NCBI GenBank assembly: GCA_937901285.1
Contig: CALCHI010000223.1
Location: 1 to 11,975, forward strand
Direction: 5' to 3'
DNA: 11,975 bases
From: UBA8437 sp003445035
GTDB taxonomy: Bacteria > Planctomycetota > Planctomycetia > Planctomycetales > Planctomycetaceae
Both the position numbers and the translations under genes were made by a program. The notes under the pieces were generated by a model, which ran no database searches, was not told the origin of the DNA, and saw only the letters and a program-made list of their open reading frames with translations. Position 1 is the first letter of the stretch. Every line of letters begins with the position of its first letter. Below are positions 1-6,539 of this stretch, one piece after another.

Positions 1-2495
1 TGGCCCAGTTGGAACAGGGTGCGGGAGATGATGTAGAGCAGCCCGGGCCGGTCGTGGGCAAACACGTCGACAATGGTCCGCGTGGGGGAAGACTGGTTGT
101 CGACCACGACCCGGGTCGGGAAATTCGAGACCGATCCGGCATCGGCCGCCCGACCGTAAACCTGGTGCCGTTCGGCAAGCTGCCTGGCCGTGACATTGCG
201 ACGGACAGCATCGCGGATCACGCGTCCAATCTCCTCGATCCGAAAATCGGTCACCGACCCGTCGAAATCGTGGTCGACGACGTGAAAACGATCGATCGCC
301 ACGTCATCCAGCGCGGTGGAGATCTCGGCCCCCAGCACCTCCAGCCGCAACGCCGTCAGCGTGCCGGCGATTCGGTGGAAACAGCCCTCGGAGTGCTCGC
401 CGCCGACCAGCACTCGCAGTTTCAGCGTGCCGGTCTCGGCGTGATAGAGACCGTCAACGTGGACCGAATCGGCCTGCAGGCGGCTGACCGCCGCCAGGTC
501 GTCTTCGATCGTTTCAACCGGTGTCGACGCCAGGTACTGGGGTGACAGCCCCTCGATTTGCCCAGCCACCCAGTCCGGCTCGAGCCCCCGATCGTTGCCG
601 TCGGATCCTGCCGCAGATCGTTCCAGCACCGAATTGCGAATCGACTCGAGCCGCTCCTGGAGCTGAAAACTCGGACGTTCGCCTCCCAGCACCAACAACG
701 ACCGGTCAAACAACTCGGTCAACAGGTCGGCCTTCCAGTCGGTCCACTTGCCGGGCCCAACTGCAATGATGTCGGCGGCCGTCAACGCGAAGAGCATTCG
801 CAGGGTCTGGGGGCTGCCGACCTGGTGACTGAATTCGATGACCACCCCCGGCTCGGAAATATCCCGCCGGGTGGCCAGTTGCTCCATCGACAGGTGTTGG
901 TGAACCAGGAAGACCACCCGATCGGTGTCCGATTCGTCGAGTCCCAGCCGCCGGGCAGTGTCCAGCGCGATCCGCTTTCCCACCTCGCTGTGATTCTCGT
1001 CGAACCCCTTGCCCAGATCGTGCAACAACAGGGCCAGGTGCAGCAGGTCCTTGCGTCCGATCGCCCGGTAAGCCGCCCCGACCGGCCCCCGATCATCACC
1101 CAGCGCCTCGGCCGCCTCGACCGCTCGAAACGTGTGCTCGTCGACAGTGAAGCTGTGGTACTGGTTGAACTGCATCAGGCAGCGAGCGTGCGTGACGGCC
1201 GGCACCAGGTGGTCGAGAACCCGGGTGTGGAACATCTGCCGCAAGGTGGTCCCCACACGGCCCGTGTGACCCAGGATCGACAGAAAGCGGGAACGGGCCT
1301 CTCCGGTGATCTCCGGATCCCAGTCCTCCACGGCCTCGGTGATTCGATCCAGCAATTCCAGCGACGGCTCGCCCCCGTGGACCGCCACCGCTTCGAACAG
1401 GCCAAGGGTCGACTCAAGAGAACTGGCCACTCGATCACGGTCTTCGGGGTCGGTGTCGATCGCCCGACGAGTGATCCGGAAGGGACCGACACGTCGCGGA
1501 ATCCGGCACCAGTCGGCAAGCGTTTCCAGAAATCGGGCCGGTCGGTTCCGTGCAGCGAACCGTTCGACCACCCTCGCCATCTCGGTCGTATGCCGAAAGT
1601 AGTCCTGCATGAATCGCTCGACCGACCTCTGCCCGGCTCCCGCCTCGACGCTGCGGCTCTCGGCCAGCCTCAGCTGTTCGTCCCGGGTCAGCACATCCTG
1701 GGCGCGTCCGGCCTCCAGGTGCAGGTCGACCCGAATCCCGGTCAGCAACCGGTGACCGTCGACCAAAACATCGCGTTCCCGGGGCAGCAGCGCACCGCGG
1801 TGGACCAGTTCGTCGATGTCGGTCGTGCCGTGACGGCAGAATCCCAGCCAGCGCACCAGGTGCACATCACGAAGCCCTCCCGGCGACCGCTTGACGTCGG
1901 GAACCAGTTGGCTGGCAGACAGCCCGTGACGAGCCCACTCGCCCCGTCGTGCCTCGAGACAGTCCCGGTAAAACCGCGACATCCGCCGGGTGACCACTCG
2001 CCGGGCGAACAGCTGGCGAAACTCCTCGGCCAGCCCGCGATCGCCCCACAACCACCTCGCCTCAACCGCCGCCGTGGCGAACTCGATCTCCGAGCGGGCC
2101 AGGGCCATCGTCCCATCCAGCGTATGGACTCCGTGCCCCAGTTTCAGGCCCACGTCCCAGCAGTCGCGGACCGCCTGGGAGGTGAACTCCGCAAACGACT
2201 CGCCGTGACCTCCGTCGAGAAACAGCAGGTCGACATCCGACCAGGGCGAAAGCTCGGCTCGCCCCGAACCTCCGACGGCCAGGATCGCTCCTTCACCGGC
2301 CAGCCGATCGTCGGGCGAGATGTCCTCGGCCGCCTCGTCAAACAACTCGACCAGGAACCCGTCGGTCTGCAACGCCAGCGACTGCACCAGTTCGACGGCG
2401 TCGACCCCCTGGTCGAAACGCTCGCGCATCGACTCGCGCAGTCGATCGACCCGTTCCCGATGCCGCGCCAGCCTCGAATCAGAGGGCGCTTTCAC
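1..2495 (-). CDS. glnD: PII uridylyltransferase / uridylyl-removing enzyme GlnD, 3' end cut by window edge
   Basis: GlnD attaches UMP to PII when glutamine is low and removes it when glutamine is high, making it the cell's nitrogen sensor. 831 codons are visible and about 60-80 C-terminal residues lie beyond the left edge. Domains seen: nucleotidyltransferase motif GGSGRAELSPWSDVDLL (residues 75-91, metal-binding Asp87 and Asp89); the conserved SPGGLRD segment near 206; an HD phosphohydrolase domain with LLHDLGKG (His492-Asp493), followed by VHQHLSM and ADIIAVGPGKWTDWK; a first ACT domain from about 691; and the start of a second ACT domain with AHDRPGLLYIISRTL at about 813. All landmarks are in one frame, so the gene looks intact. 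The start is a GTG at 2493-2495 inside the glnB end, preceded by GGAGAG four bases upstream. It is last in the amt-glnB-glnD order, overlapping glnB by 17 bp, which suggests translational coupling. Function is very sure; the exact start is fairly sure. Confidence 0.93.
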   Translation of the reverse strand, partial: MKAPSDSRLARHRERVDRLRESMRERFDQGVDAVELVQSLALQTDGFLVELFDEAAEDISPDDRLAGEGAILAVGGSGRAELSPWSDVDLLFLDGGHGESFAEFTSQAVRDCWDVGLKLGHGVHTLDGTMALARSEIEFATAAVEARWLWGDRGLAEEFRQLFARRVVTRRMSRFYRDCLEARRGEWARHGLSASQLVPDVKRSPGGLRDVHLVRWLGFCRHGTTDIDELVHRGALLPRERDVLVDGHRLLTGIRVDLHLEAGRAQDVLTRDEQLRLAESRSVEAGAGQRSVERFMQDYFRHTTEMARVVERFAARNRPARFLETLADWCRIPRRVGPFRITRRAIDTDPEDRDRVASSLESTLGLFEAVAVHGGEPSLELLDRITEAVEDWDPEITGEARSRFLSILGHTGRVGTTLRQMFHTRVLDHLVPAVTHARCLMQFNQYHSFTVDEHTFRAVEAAEALGDDRGPVGAAYRAIGRKDLLHLALLLHDLGKGFDENHSEVGKRIALDTARRLGLDESDTDRVVFLVHQHLSMEQLATRRDISEPGVVIEFSHQVGSPQTLRMLFALTAADIIAVGPGKWTDWKADLLTELFDRSLLVLGGERPSFQLQERLESIRNSVLERSAAGSDGNDRGLEPDWVAGQIEGLSPQYLASTPVETIEDDLAAVSRLQADSVHVDGLYHAETGTLKLRVLVGGEHSEGCFHRIAGTLTALRLEVLGAEISTALDDVAIDRFHVVDHDFDGSVTDFRIEEIGRVIRDAVRRNVTARQLAERHQVYGRAADAGSVSNFPTRVVVDNQSSPTRTIVDVFAHDRPGLLYIISRTLFQLG

Positions 2496-2817
2496 CGGAC
2501 TCTCCGGTGCGGATGCGGATCATGTTCTCCAGGTCGATCACGAAGATCTTGCCGTCTCCGATCTGCCCCGTCCGGGCCGTCTGCTGGATCACCTCGATCA
2601 CCCGCTCGGCGTCGTCATCACCCACGACCACTTCCATCTTCACCTTCGGCAGAAAATCGACCGTGTACTCGGTCCCGCGATACTGCTCCTTGTGGCCCTT
2701 CTGGCGACCAAATCCTCGAACCTCCGAGACGGTCATTCCCTGGACACCGATCTCGGTCAGGGCGTCTTTGACTTCTTCGAGCTTGAAGTGACGGATAATC
2801 GTTTCGATCTTCTTCAT
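2479..2817 (-). CDS. glnB: Nitrogen regulatory PII protein (GlnB/GlnK)
   Basis: PII is a trimeric signal protein that reads ATP/ADP and 2-oxoglutarate and controls ammonium uptake and nitrogen metabolism. The 112 residues are exactly the usual length. It starts MKKIETIIRHFKLEEVKDAL and keeps the T-loop with Tyr51 (RGTEYTVDFLPKVK), the residue uridylylated by GlnD, and Lys58. The B-loop is TGQIGDGKIFV (residues 83-93, Lys90), with Arg101 and Arg103 near the C-terminus. It lies 81 bp downstream of amt and overlaps glnD, so by position it would be called glnK, the partner that plugs the ammonium channel. The sequence alone does not separate GlnB from GlnK. No clear Shine-Dalgarno precedes the ATG (upstream GGCGAATCCG), so translation may depend on features not evident here. 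A nearby TAGAAT at 2881-2876 could be an internal -10, but I see no matching -35. Confidence 0.96.
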   Translation of the reverse strand: MKKIETIIRHFKLEEVKDALTEIGVQGMTVSEVRGFGRQKGHKEQYRGTEYTVDFLPKVKMEVVVGDDDAERVIEVIQQTARTGQIGDGKIFVIDLENMIRIRTGESGESAL

Positions 2818-2850
2818 CGGATTCGCCGTGTGAGAATCGTAACATCACCG

Positions 2851-2872
2851 ACCTGCCGATCGGCCAGCAGGT
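2851..2872. promoter_or_regulatory. Inverted repeat in the amt-glnB gap
   Basis: ACCTGC and GCAGGT form a 6-bp stem around a 10-base centre that contains CGATCGG. It lies in the 81-bp gap, 27 bp past the amt stop and 34 bp before glnB. No T-run follows on the minus strand, so it is not a standard terminator. It could trim or attenuate the amt message, or be a protein site. Next to it, GCGGACT is repeated twice (2886-2892 and 2894-2900), ending at the amt stop. Role uncertain. Confidence 0.35.
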
Positions 2873-2898
2873 ATTATTCTAAATTGCGGACTCGCGGA

Positions 2899-4266
2899 CT
2901 AGAGAAAGATGTATCCCTCTTCGCCGTGTTGGTTCAGATCGAGCCCCTCGCGTTCCCCGTCCGGATCAACCCGCAACCCGATCGTGGCCCGCAGCACCAA
3001 CAGCAACAGCAGCGTGCCGACGATCGCAAGGGCCGTGGTGGCCAGGATTCCGGCGACCTGGTTGATGAACTGGCCGGTGGCCCCGTACACCAGGCCGTTG
3101 AACTCCTCCCCGCCCGTCACCGCCGGCGAGGCCAGTACACCGGCCATCAGCAACCCCAGCACTCCGCTGGTGCCGTGAACACCAAAGACGTCCAGTGAAT
3201 CGTCGAACCCCAGTCGGTTCTTGACGCTGGTGCACATCACGTAACAGATCAGCCCGGCCAGCAATCCGATCACGAGGCCCGAGAGCGGGCTGACTGCCCC
3301 GCAGGCCGGAGTGATACAGGCCAGCCCGGCCACACCACCGGTGCAGGCTCCCAGCACCGTCGGTCGCCCGGACTGGATCCACTCGATCGCCATCCAGCCC
3401 AAAAGCCCTGTCGCTCCGGCCAAGTGAGTCGTCACGAAGGCGTTGGCCGCCAGGGCATTGACGCCCAGCGCACTGCCGGCATTGAAACCGAACCAGCCGA
3501 CCCACAGCAGTGCTGCGCCGATCGCGGTGTACGTCAGGTTGTGAGGTGGCATCGCTTCTCGGCCAAAACCGACCCGCGGCCCCATCAACAGGCAGCAGAC
3601 CAGGGCCGCAACGCCGGAACTGAGATGGACGACCGCTCCACCGGCGAAATCCAGCAGTGGAAACGACGCGTCGGGATTCCCCGAACACAACCAGCCATCC
3701 GCGGCCCAGACCCAGTGCGCCAGCGGGCAGTACACCAACAGGCCCCACAGCACCGAGAAGACGCACATCGCCGAAAATTTCATCCGCTCGGCAAACGCAC
3801 CGCAAATCAACGCCGGAGTGATGACGAAGAACATCATCTGGAACACCATGTGGACCGACGTCGGCAGCGTGCCGGTCATCGGCACCACCACGTTCCCCTC
3901 AACCCACTCCGGCAGCACGCCGGCCAACAACAGGTGATCACCACCACCGATGAAACCTCCCAGCACGCTCTTGCCGAACGCGAAGCTGTAGCCACACACG
4001 ACCCACACGACCGACATCAACCCGATCAGCGCCGCACACTGCATCAGGACGCTCAGCACATTCTTTTTCCGGACCAGTCCGCCGTAGAAGAGTGCCAGGC
4101 CGGGTGCTGTCATCATCAGCACCAATGCCGAACAAACAAGCACCCACGCGGTGTCGGCCTTTACGGCCGCGTCGTCGAGTGTCACCGGTGTTGCGTCCTC
4201 TGCAACGGCCGATGCGGGCGCAAACACCAGCAGGATTCCGAAGGCCAACCATAGACTTCGTGACAT
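2899..4266 (-). CDS. amt: Ammonium transporter Amt/AmtB
   Basis: Trimeric inner-membrane channel that imports ammonium. 455 residues. It opens with a signal peptide (MSRSLWLAFGILLVFAPASAVAED, cleavage near residue 21-23), as in many Amt proteins, then the usual eleven membrane helices. Visible family signatures: DTAWVLVCSALVLMMTAPGL (38-57), FYGGLVRKKN, GAFAERMKFS (156-165), DFAGGAVVHLSSG (twin-His position His214), WVGWFGFNAGSAL (255-267), and DVFGVHGTSGVLG (second twin-His position His364). The C-terminal tail ends DLNQHGEEGYIFL, the segment that contacts PII. The ATG at 4266 is preferred because the signal peptide begins there and GAGAG lies nine bases upstream. A GTG six bases earlier is possible, and the frame stays open to 4593 without Amt-like sequence. 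It is first in the amt-glnB-glnD operon and likely under sigma-54 control. Confidence 0.96.
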   Translation of the reverse strand: MSRSLWLAFGILLVFAPASAVAEDATPVTLDDAAVKADTAWVLVCSALVLMMTAPGLALFYGGLVRKKNVLSVLMQCAALIGLMSVVWVVCGYSFAFGKSVLGGFIGGGDHLLLAGVLPEWVEGNVVVPMTGTLPTSVHMVFQMMFFVITPALICGAFAERMKFSAMCVFSVLWGLLVYCPLAHWVWAADGWLCSGNPDASFPLLDFAGGAVVHLSSGVAALVCCLLMGPRVGFGREAMPPHNLTYTAIGAALLWVGWFGFNAGSALGVNALAANAFVTTHLAGATGLLGWMAIEWIQSGRPTVLGACTGGVAGLACITPACGAVSPLSGLVIGLLAGLICYVMCTSVKNRLGFDDSLDVFGVHGTSGVLGLLMAGVLASPAVTGGEEFNGLVYGATGQFINQVAGILATTALAIVGTLLLLLVLRATIGLRVDPDGEREGLDLNQHGEEGYIFL

Positions 4267-4432
4267 GTTCACCGTCTCTCGGATTCTCGCGTCCTCAACA
4301 CACCGATGCCCGATCCGGGCTCGATCACAGGCCTGGCCCGGGTTCTCAACCGCCCCCTCTGGATCCACACCACGGCGTCCACTAGGATTCGGCCGCGGGG
4401 TGTCACGGTTGTCGAAACCCGGGCACCGACAA
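4267..4432 (-). other. Predicted 5' leader of the amt message
   Basis: About 165 bases separate the transcription start predicted from the sigma-54 element (near 4432) from the amt ATG. On the RNA strand the leader opens with a stem-loop (4408-4433) and contains a second small hairpin, GCCCG-GAT-CGGGC (4320-4308). It ends in GAGAGACGG before the start codon. I do not recognise a riboswitch class, and it does not match the glutamine riboswitch pattern I know. No open reading frame here looks real. Confidence 0.35.
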
Positions 4433-4433
4433 C
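4408..4433 (-). promoter_or_regulatory. Stem-loop at the predicted 5' end of the amt transcript
   Basis: GTTGTCG (4433-4427 on the minus strand) and CGACAAC (4414-4408) form a perfect 7-bp stem around a 12-base loop that includes CCCGGG. Placing the start about 12 bases past the -12 GC puts it at the very 5' end of the RNA, where it could stabilise the message. It could also be a DNA operator near the start site. Confidence 0.35.
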
Positions 4434-4442
4434 AAAGTCGGA

Positions 4443-4458
4443 TGCAACTTCTATGCCA
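4443..4458 (-). promoter_or_regulatory. Sigma-54 (RpoN) -24/-12 promoter for amt
   Basis: On the minus strand the bases read TGGCATAGAAGTTGCA. This fits TGGCAC-N5-TTGCA with one change and has the required GG-N10-GC spacing (GG at 4457-4456, GC at 4445-4444). The predicted start is near 4432, about 165 bases before the amt ATG. Sigma-54 promoters of this type are the classic driver of amt-glnK operons under nitrogen limitation in other bacteria. An upstream activator site should lie toward 4470-4560. I see a TCTCTC/GAGAGA dyad there but no clear NtrC consensus. Confidence 0.65.
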
Positions 4459-4471
4459 CCTCTCGGCAGAA

Positions 4472-4487
4472 TCTCTCAAACGAGAGA
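4472..4487. promoter_or_regulatory. TCTCTC-N4-GAGAGA dyad between amt and the prepilin peptidase
   Basis: A perfect 6-bp inverted repeat with a 4-base centre (AAAC). It lies 14 bp upstream of the amt sigma-54 element and 57 bp upstream of the prepilin peptidase start, so a protein bound here could affect either gene. It does not match the NtrC site consensus (GCACC...GGTGC). Confidence 0.3.
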
Positions 4488-4543
4488 CGATCGCCGGGGG
4501 AACTCGTGGATGACCGGATGAGCCGGAGAGCGGTGAATCGGCG

Positions 4544-5530
4544 ATGCAATTCAACGACCTGGGCACGACCGCCGGCATACTGATCGTCGCCACCGCCGGA
4601 CTGCTCGGGATTGTTCTGGGGCCGTTGCTGGACAGGTACGTTGTCAGGCTGGGAGCCGATCGTCCGCGTCAAGGATGGATGTCGATTGCCCTGGGGTTGG
4701 GCTGGCTGCTGCTCGGTGGGGCGATGATCCTGGGCGGATGCCAGCGGATCCCTTATGTCGACCCCGATGCCGCCGGCCGCTGGGGCCGCGTGTTCTACCA
4801 CGGCGTACTGGTCGCGCTGATGCTGGCGGCAACGTGGTACGACCTGAGACACACCGAGATCCCCGACGGCATCACCGTGCCCGGAATGCTCATCGGCCTC
4901 GGATGTGCCACGCTCTCGGGCGATCTGCAGATGATCCACCTCTGGATGGACTGGAACCCGGTCGCCGAACACCTGCACGGGGGAGACGTGGTGATCCCCG
5001 AGTGGATCCGAGAACACCGTCACTGGCACGGGTTGGCCTGGAGCGCCGCCGGGCTGGCCTGCGGAGGGGGGCTGACGTGGCTGGTCCGTTCGGTTTCGGG
5101 GCTGGTGCTGGGCCGCGAGTCTTTGGGCCTGGGCGACGTGACGCTGATGGCGATGATCGGCAGTTTCGTGGGATGGCAACCGGTGCTGTTCATCTTCCTG
5201 CTGGCGCCGTTTTGCGGCCTGGTCGTCGGGCTGTTGGCACGGGTGCTGACCAACCGCCCGTTCGTGCCTTATGGGCCGTTCCTGGCGGCGGCCGCCTCGG
5301 TGGTCCTGCTGGCCTGGCGATGGATCTGGCTGTTCCCCCCCAACTCGCCCCGCGGTGGCTTCGCCGTCCGAAACCTCTTCGGTGACGCCGTCAGCCTGGC
5401 GATCCTGGGCGGGGCGGCCCTGGCGGCCTTCTGCCTGCTGCTGGTCATTGTTCGGCTGTACGGAGCAATCCCGGTCCGAGGTCGTGACAACAACCGACCC
5501 GAGACGCCCCACCCGCCGCCTGACGCCTAG
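4544..5530 (+). CDS. A24-family prepilin peptidase (methylase domain absent)
   Basis: Membrane aspartic protease of the type that cleaves leader peptides of type IV pilins and pseudopilins at the cytoplasmic face. 328 residues with about seven hydrophobic helices. The two catalytic aspartates of the family are clear: Asp100 in TWYDLRHTEIPDGIT and Asp198 in the GxGD motif of LGLGDVTLMAMIGSFVGW. VPYGPFLAAAASVVLL near 241-256 is also typical. The N-terminal cysteine-containing methyltransferase domain of PilD/PulO is missing; a two-helix N-terminus takes its place. Between the aspartates lies a polar stretch (about 125-163) rich in Trp, His and acidic residues that short TadV/CpaA-type enzymes lack. 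ATG at 4544 is the only sensible start; GGAGAG sits 13 bases upstream, rather far. No pilin gene is nearby, so its substrate cannot be told from context. Its stop overlaps that of the facing gene. Confidence 0.88.
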   Translation: MQFNDLGTTAGILIVATAGLLGIVLGPLLDRYVVRLGADRPRQGWMSIALGLGWLLLGGAMILGGCQRIPYVDPDAAGRWGRVFYHGVLVALMLAATWYDLRHTEIPDGITVPGMLIGLGCATLSGDLQMIHLWMDWNPVAEHLHGGDVVIPEWIREHRHWHGLAWSAAGLACGGGLTWLVRSVSGLVLGRESLGLGDVTLMAMIGSFVGWQPVLFIFLLAPFCGLVVGLLARVLTNRPFVPYGPFLAAAASVVLLAWRWIWLFPPNSPRGGFAVRNLFGDAVSLAILGGAALAAFCLLLVIVRLYGAIPVRGRDNNRPETPHPPPDA

Positions 5531-5787
5531 TCCGGTGAATCCGACTTGATGTCCAGCCGACGGGCGAGTTGGTCATAGTCGACCAGTTGATCCACGTCCC
5601 CGGGAACCACGTCCGACACCAGGTCCTCGACCTGCTGCCTGGCCGCGGCACGCGCCCGGATATAGGTCCCGGGCCTGAGCCGCCTGAGGACATTCAGGAA
5701 AGTACGCGTGGCGGGATCGACCGCCAATTGCCAACCGGTCGGCCACTTCGACCGGACCGGCTTGGAAAAGGTTGCCAACGAGCCCAT
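5527..5787 (-). CDS. Hypothetical 86-residue protein
   Basis: I do not recognise this family. The start at 5787 (MGSLATFSKPVRSKWPTGWQ) is chosen because AGGGGG lies six bases upstream; the frame stays open to 5910, but that extension has no good ribosome site. The protein is soluble and charged. It has a basic N-terminal half (FLNVLRRLRPGTYIRARAAAR, about 34-54, likely helical) and an acidic C-terminal half (VEDLVSDVVPGDVDQLVDYDQLARRLDI). There is no signal peptide, Cys or His. Coding status rests on the ribosome site, the fit of the stop against its neighbour and a plausible composition. A TTGACA element upstream could drive it. It could be a small nucleic-acid-binding or adaptor protein, but that is guesswork. 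Confidence 0.6.
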   Translation of the reverse strand: MGSLATFSKPVRSKWPTGWQLAVDPATRTFLNVLRRLRPGTYIRARAAARQQVEDLVSDVVPGDVDQLVDYDQLARRLDIKSDSPD

Positions 5788-5893
5788 GGAACCCCCTTCG
5801 GCTCGGAACTTCTGGAACCCGGTGCTGCAGCGACGACGGTTCGACTCCGAGTGATCAAGGTGCCGCCCGGCAGGGCCCGCGACAGTGCGCGAC

Positions 5894-5923
5894 ATACTCA
5901 GACACCCCACCCACCAGTGTCAA
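5894..5923 (-). promoter_or_regulatory. Candidate sigma-70-type promoter for the 86-residue gene
   Basis: On the minus strand a perfect TTGACA -35 (5923-5918) is followed after 18 bases by GAGTAT (5899-5894), a weak -10 (3 of 6). The predicted start is near 5887, giving a leader of about 100 bases. The microsatellite sits 23 bp upstream of the -35, where UP elements or activators bind. Confidence 0.35.
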
Positions 5924-5945
5924 TATCGCCCGCGGGAGAAATCCG

Positions 5946-5996
5946 CCACGCCACGCCACGCCACGCCACGCCACGCCACGGCAGGGCAGGGGGGGG
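5946..5996. repeat. Pentanucleotide microsatellite (CCACG)x7 followed by a G8 tract
   Basis: Seven perfect tandem copies of CCACG cover 5946-5980. They are followed by GCAGGGCA and eight consecutive G (5989-5996). Both are classic slippage-prone sequences. They are non-coding and lie between the fur stop and the predicted promoter of the 86-residue gene. Confidence 0.95.
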
Positions 5997-6007
5997 CGAC
6001 ATTGTGC

Positions 6008-6505
6008 CTAGAGCATGTCGAGCTTGGGGTGTCGCCCTCGAGACCCCCGGCAACATTCGTCACAGGTTCCGTAGACTTCCAGCCGGTGTCCGGACTGGCG
6101 GAAGCCATGAGTCGCCGACACCGCCGAGACCACCTTGGCGATCTCGGTAGCCGGAAATTCGGTCAACGACCCGCACTCACCACAGATCAGGTGATCGTGC
6201 TGGGGATAGCCGTAGTCGTGTTCAAAGACGTCCCGCCCGTTGGCCCGGGCCACCTTCCGCAGCAATCCGGACCGTTCCAGTTCCTGCAACGTCCGGTAAA
6301 CCGTCGCCCGACTGACCCGGCGATCATCCGAAGGCGCCGTCAACGTCGAAACCAGTTCCTCGCGGTCAAAGTGCTCGTGCGACGAGAACACCTGTTCCAG
6401 CACGATGTCACGTTCGCGAGTCAGTCTCTTGTTCTGCGTCGAGAGATACTCGCGAAATTTGTCGCGGGGCGAGACGGCAACCGATACCGATTCCAGATCG
6501 CTCAC
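6008..6505 (-). CDS. fur: Fur-family metal-dependent transcriptional repressor
   Basis: DNA-binding repressor that senses a metal (iron, zinc, manganese) or peroxide. 165 residues. The N-terminal winged helix contains the recognition segment RVSRATVYRTLQELERSGLL (63-82). The C-terminal dimer domain has FEHDYGYPQHDHLICGEC, with His103, Asp104 and His105 as likely metal ligands. Two CxxC pairs (Cys108/Cys111 and Cys148/Cys151, plus Cys152) probably form the structural zinc site. His43 and His45 in SSHEHFDREE may join the second metal site. The start is a GTG at 6505 with GGGAGAG five bases upstream; an ATG five bases earlier is out of frame and stops at once. It lies 34 bp behind the 131-residue gene on the same strand, probably in one operon. 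Whether it is Fur, Zur or PerR cannot be decided from sequence, and I see no Fur box nearby. Confidence 0.92.
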   Translation of the reverse strand: MSDLESVSVAVSPRDKFREYLSTQNKRLTRERDIVLEQVFSSHEHFDREELVSTLTAPSDDRRVSRATVYRTLQELERSGLLRKVARANGRDVFEHDYGYPQHDHLICGECGSLTEFPATEIAKVVSAVSATHGFRQSGHRLEVYGTCDECCRGSRGRHPKLDML

Positions 6506-6539
6506 ACCATCTCTCCCGGCGACCGTTCAGTCTCCACGA

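Larger units (their letters stand above)
5788..6007. other. 220-bp gap between fur and the orphan gene
   Basis: It holds a predicted minus-strand promoter (5894-5923), the CCACG microsatellite (5946-5980) and a G8 run (5989-5996). Plus-strand frames read through the repeat as RHATP units, but they lack a coding character and end in fur antisense. I see no terminator hairpin with a T-tract behind fur. Confidence 0.5.

Noticed and set aside
558..2771. 737-residue open frame on the plus strand
   Set aside because: It lies opposite glnD, and its product is Arg/Pro/Gln-rich with no family features. Long antisense frames are expected at this GC content.
2851..2872. Intrinsic terminator between amt and glnB
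   Set aside because: The stem is only 6 bp and no T-tract follows on the minus strand. Read-through into glnB is more likely.
4267..4593. 109-residue N-terminal extension of Amt
   Set aside because: It has no Amt-like sequence, and it would run through the sigma-54 element and the prepilin peptidase start. A signal peptide begins at 4266.
4451..5512. 353-residue minus-strand frame across the prepilin peptidase
   Set aside because: Gln/Pro/Arg-rich antisense shadow. The plus-strand gene has both catalytic motifs and membrane helices.
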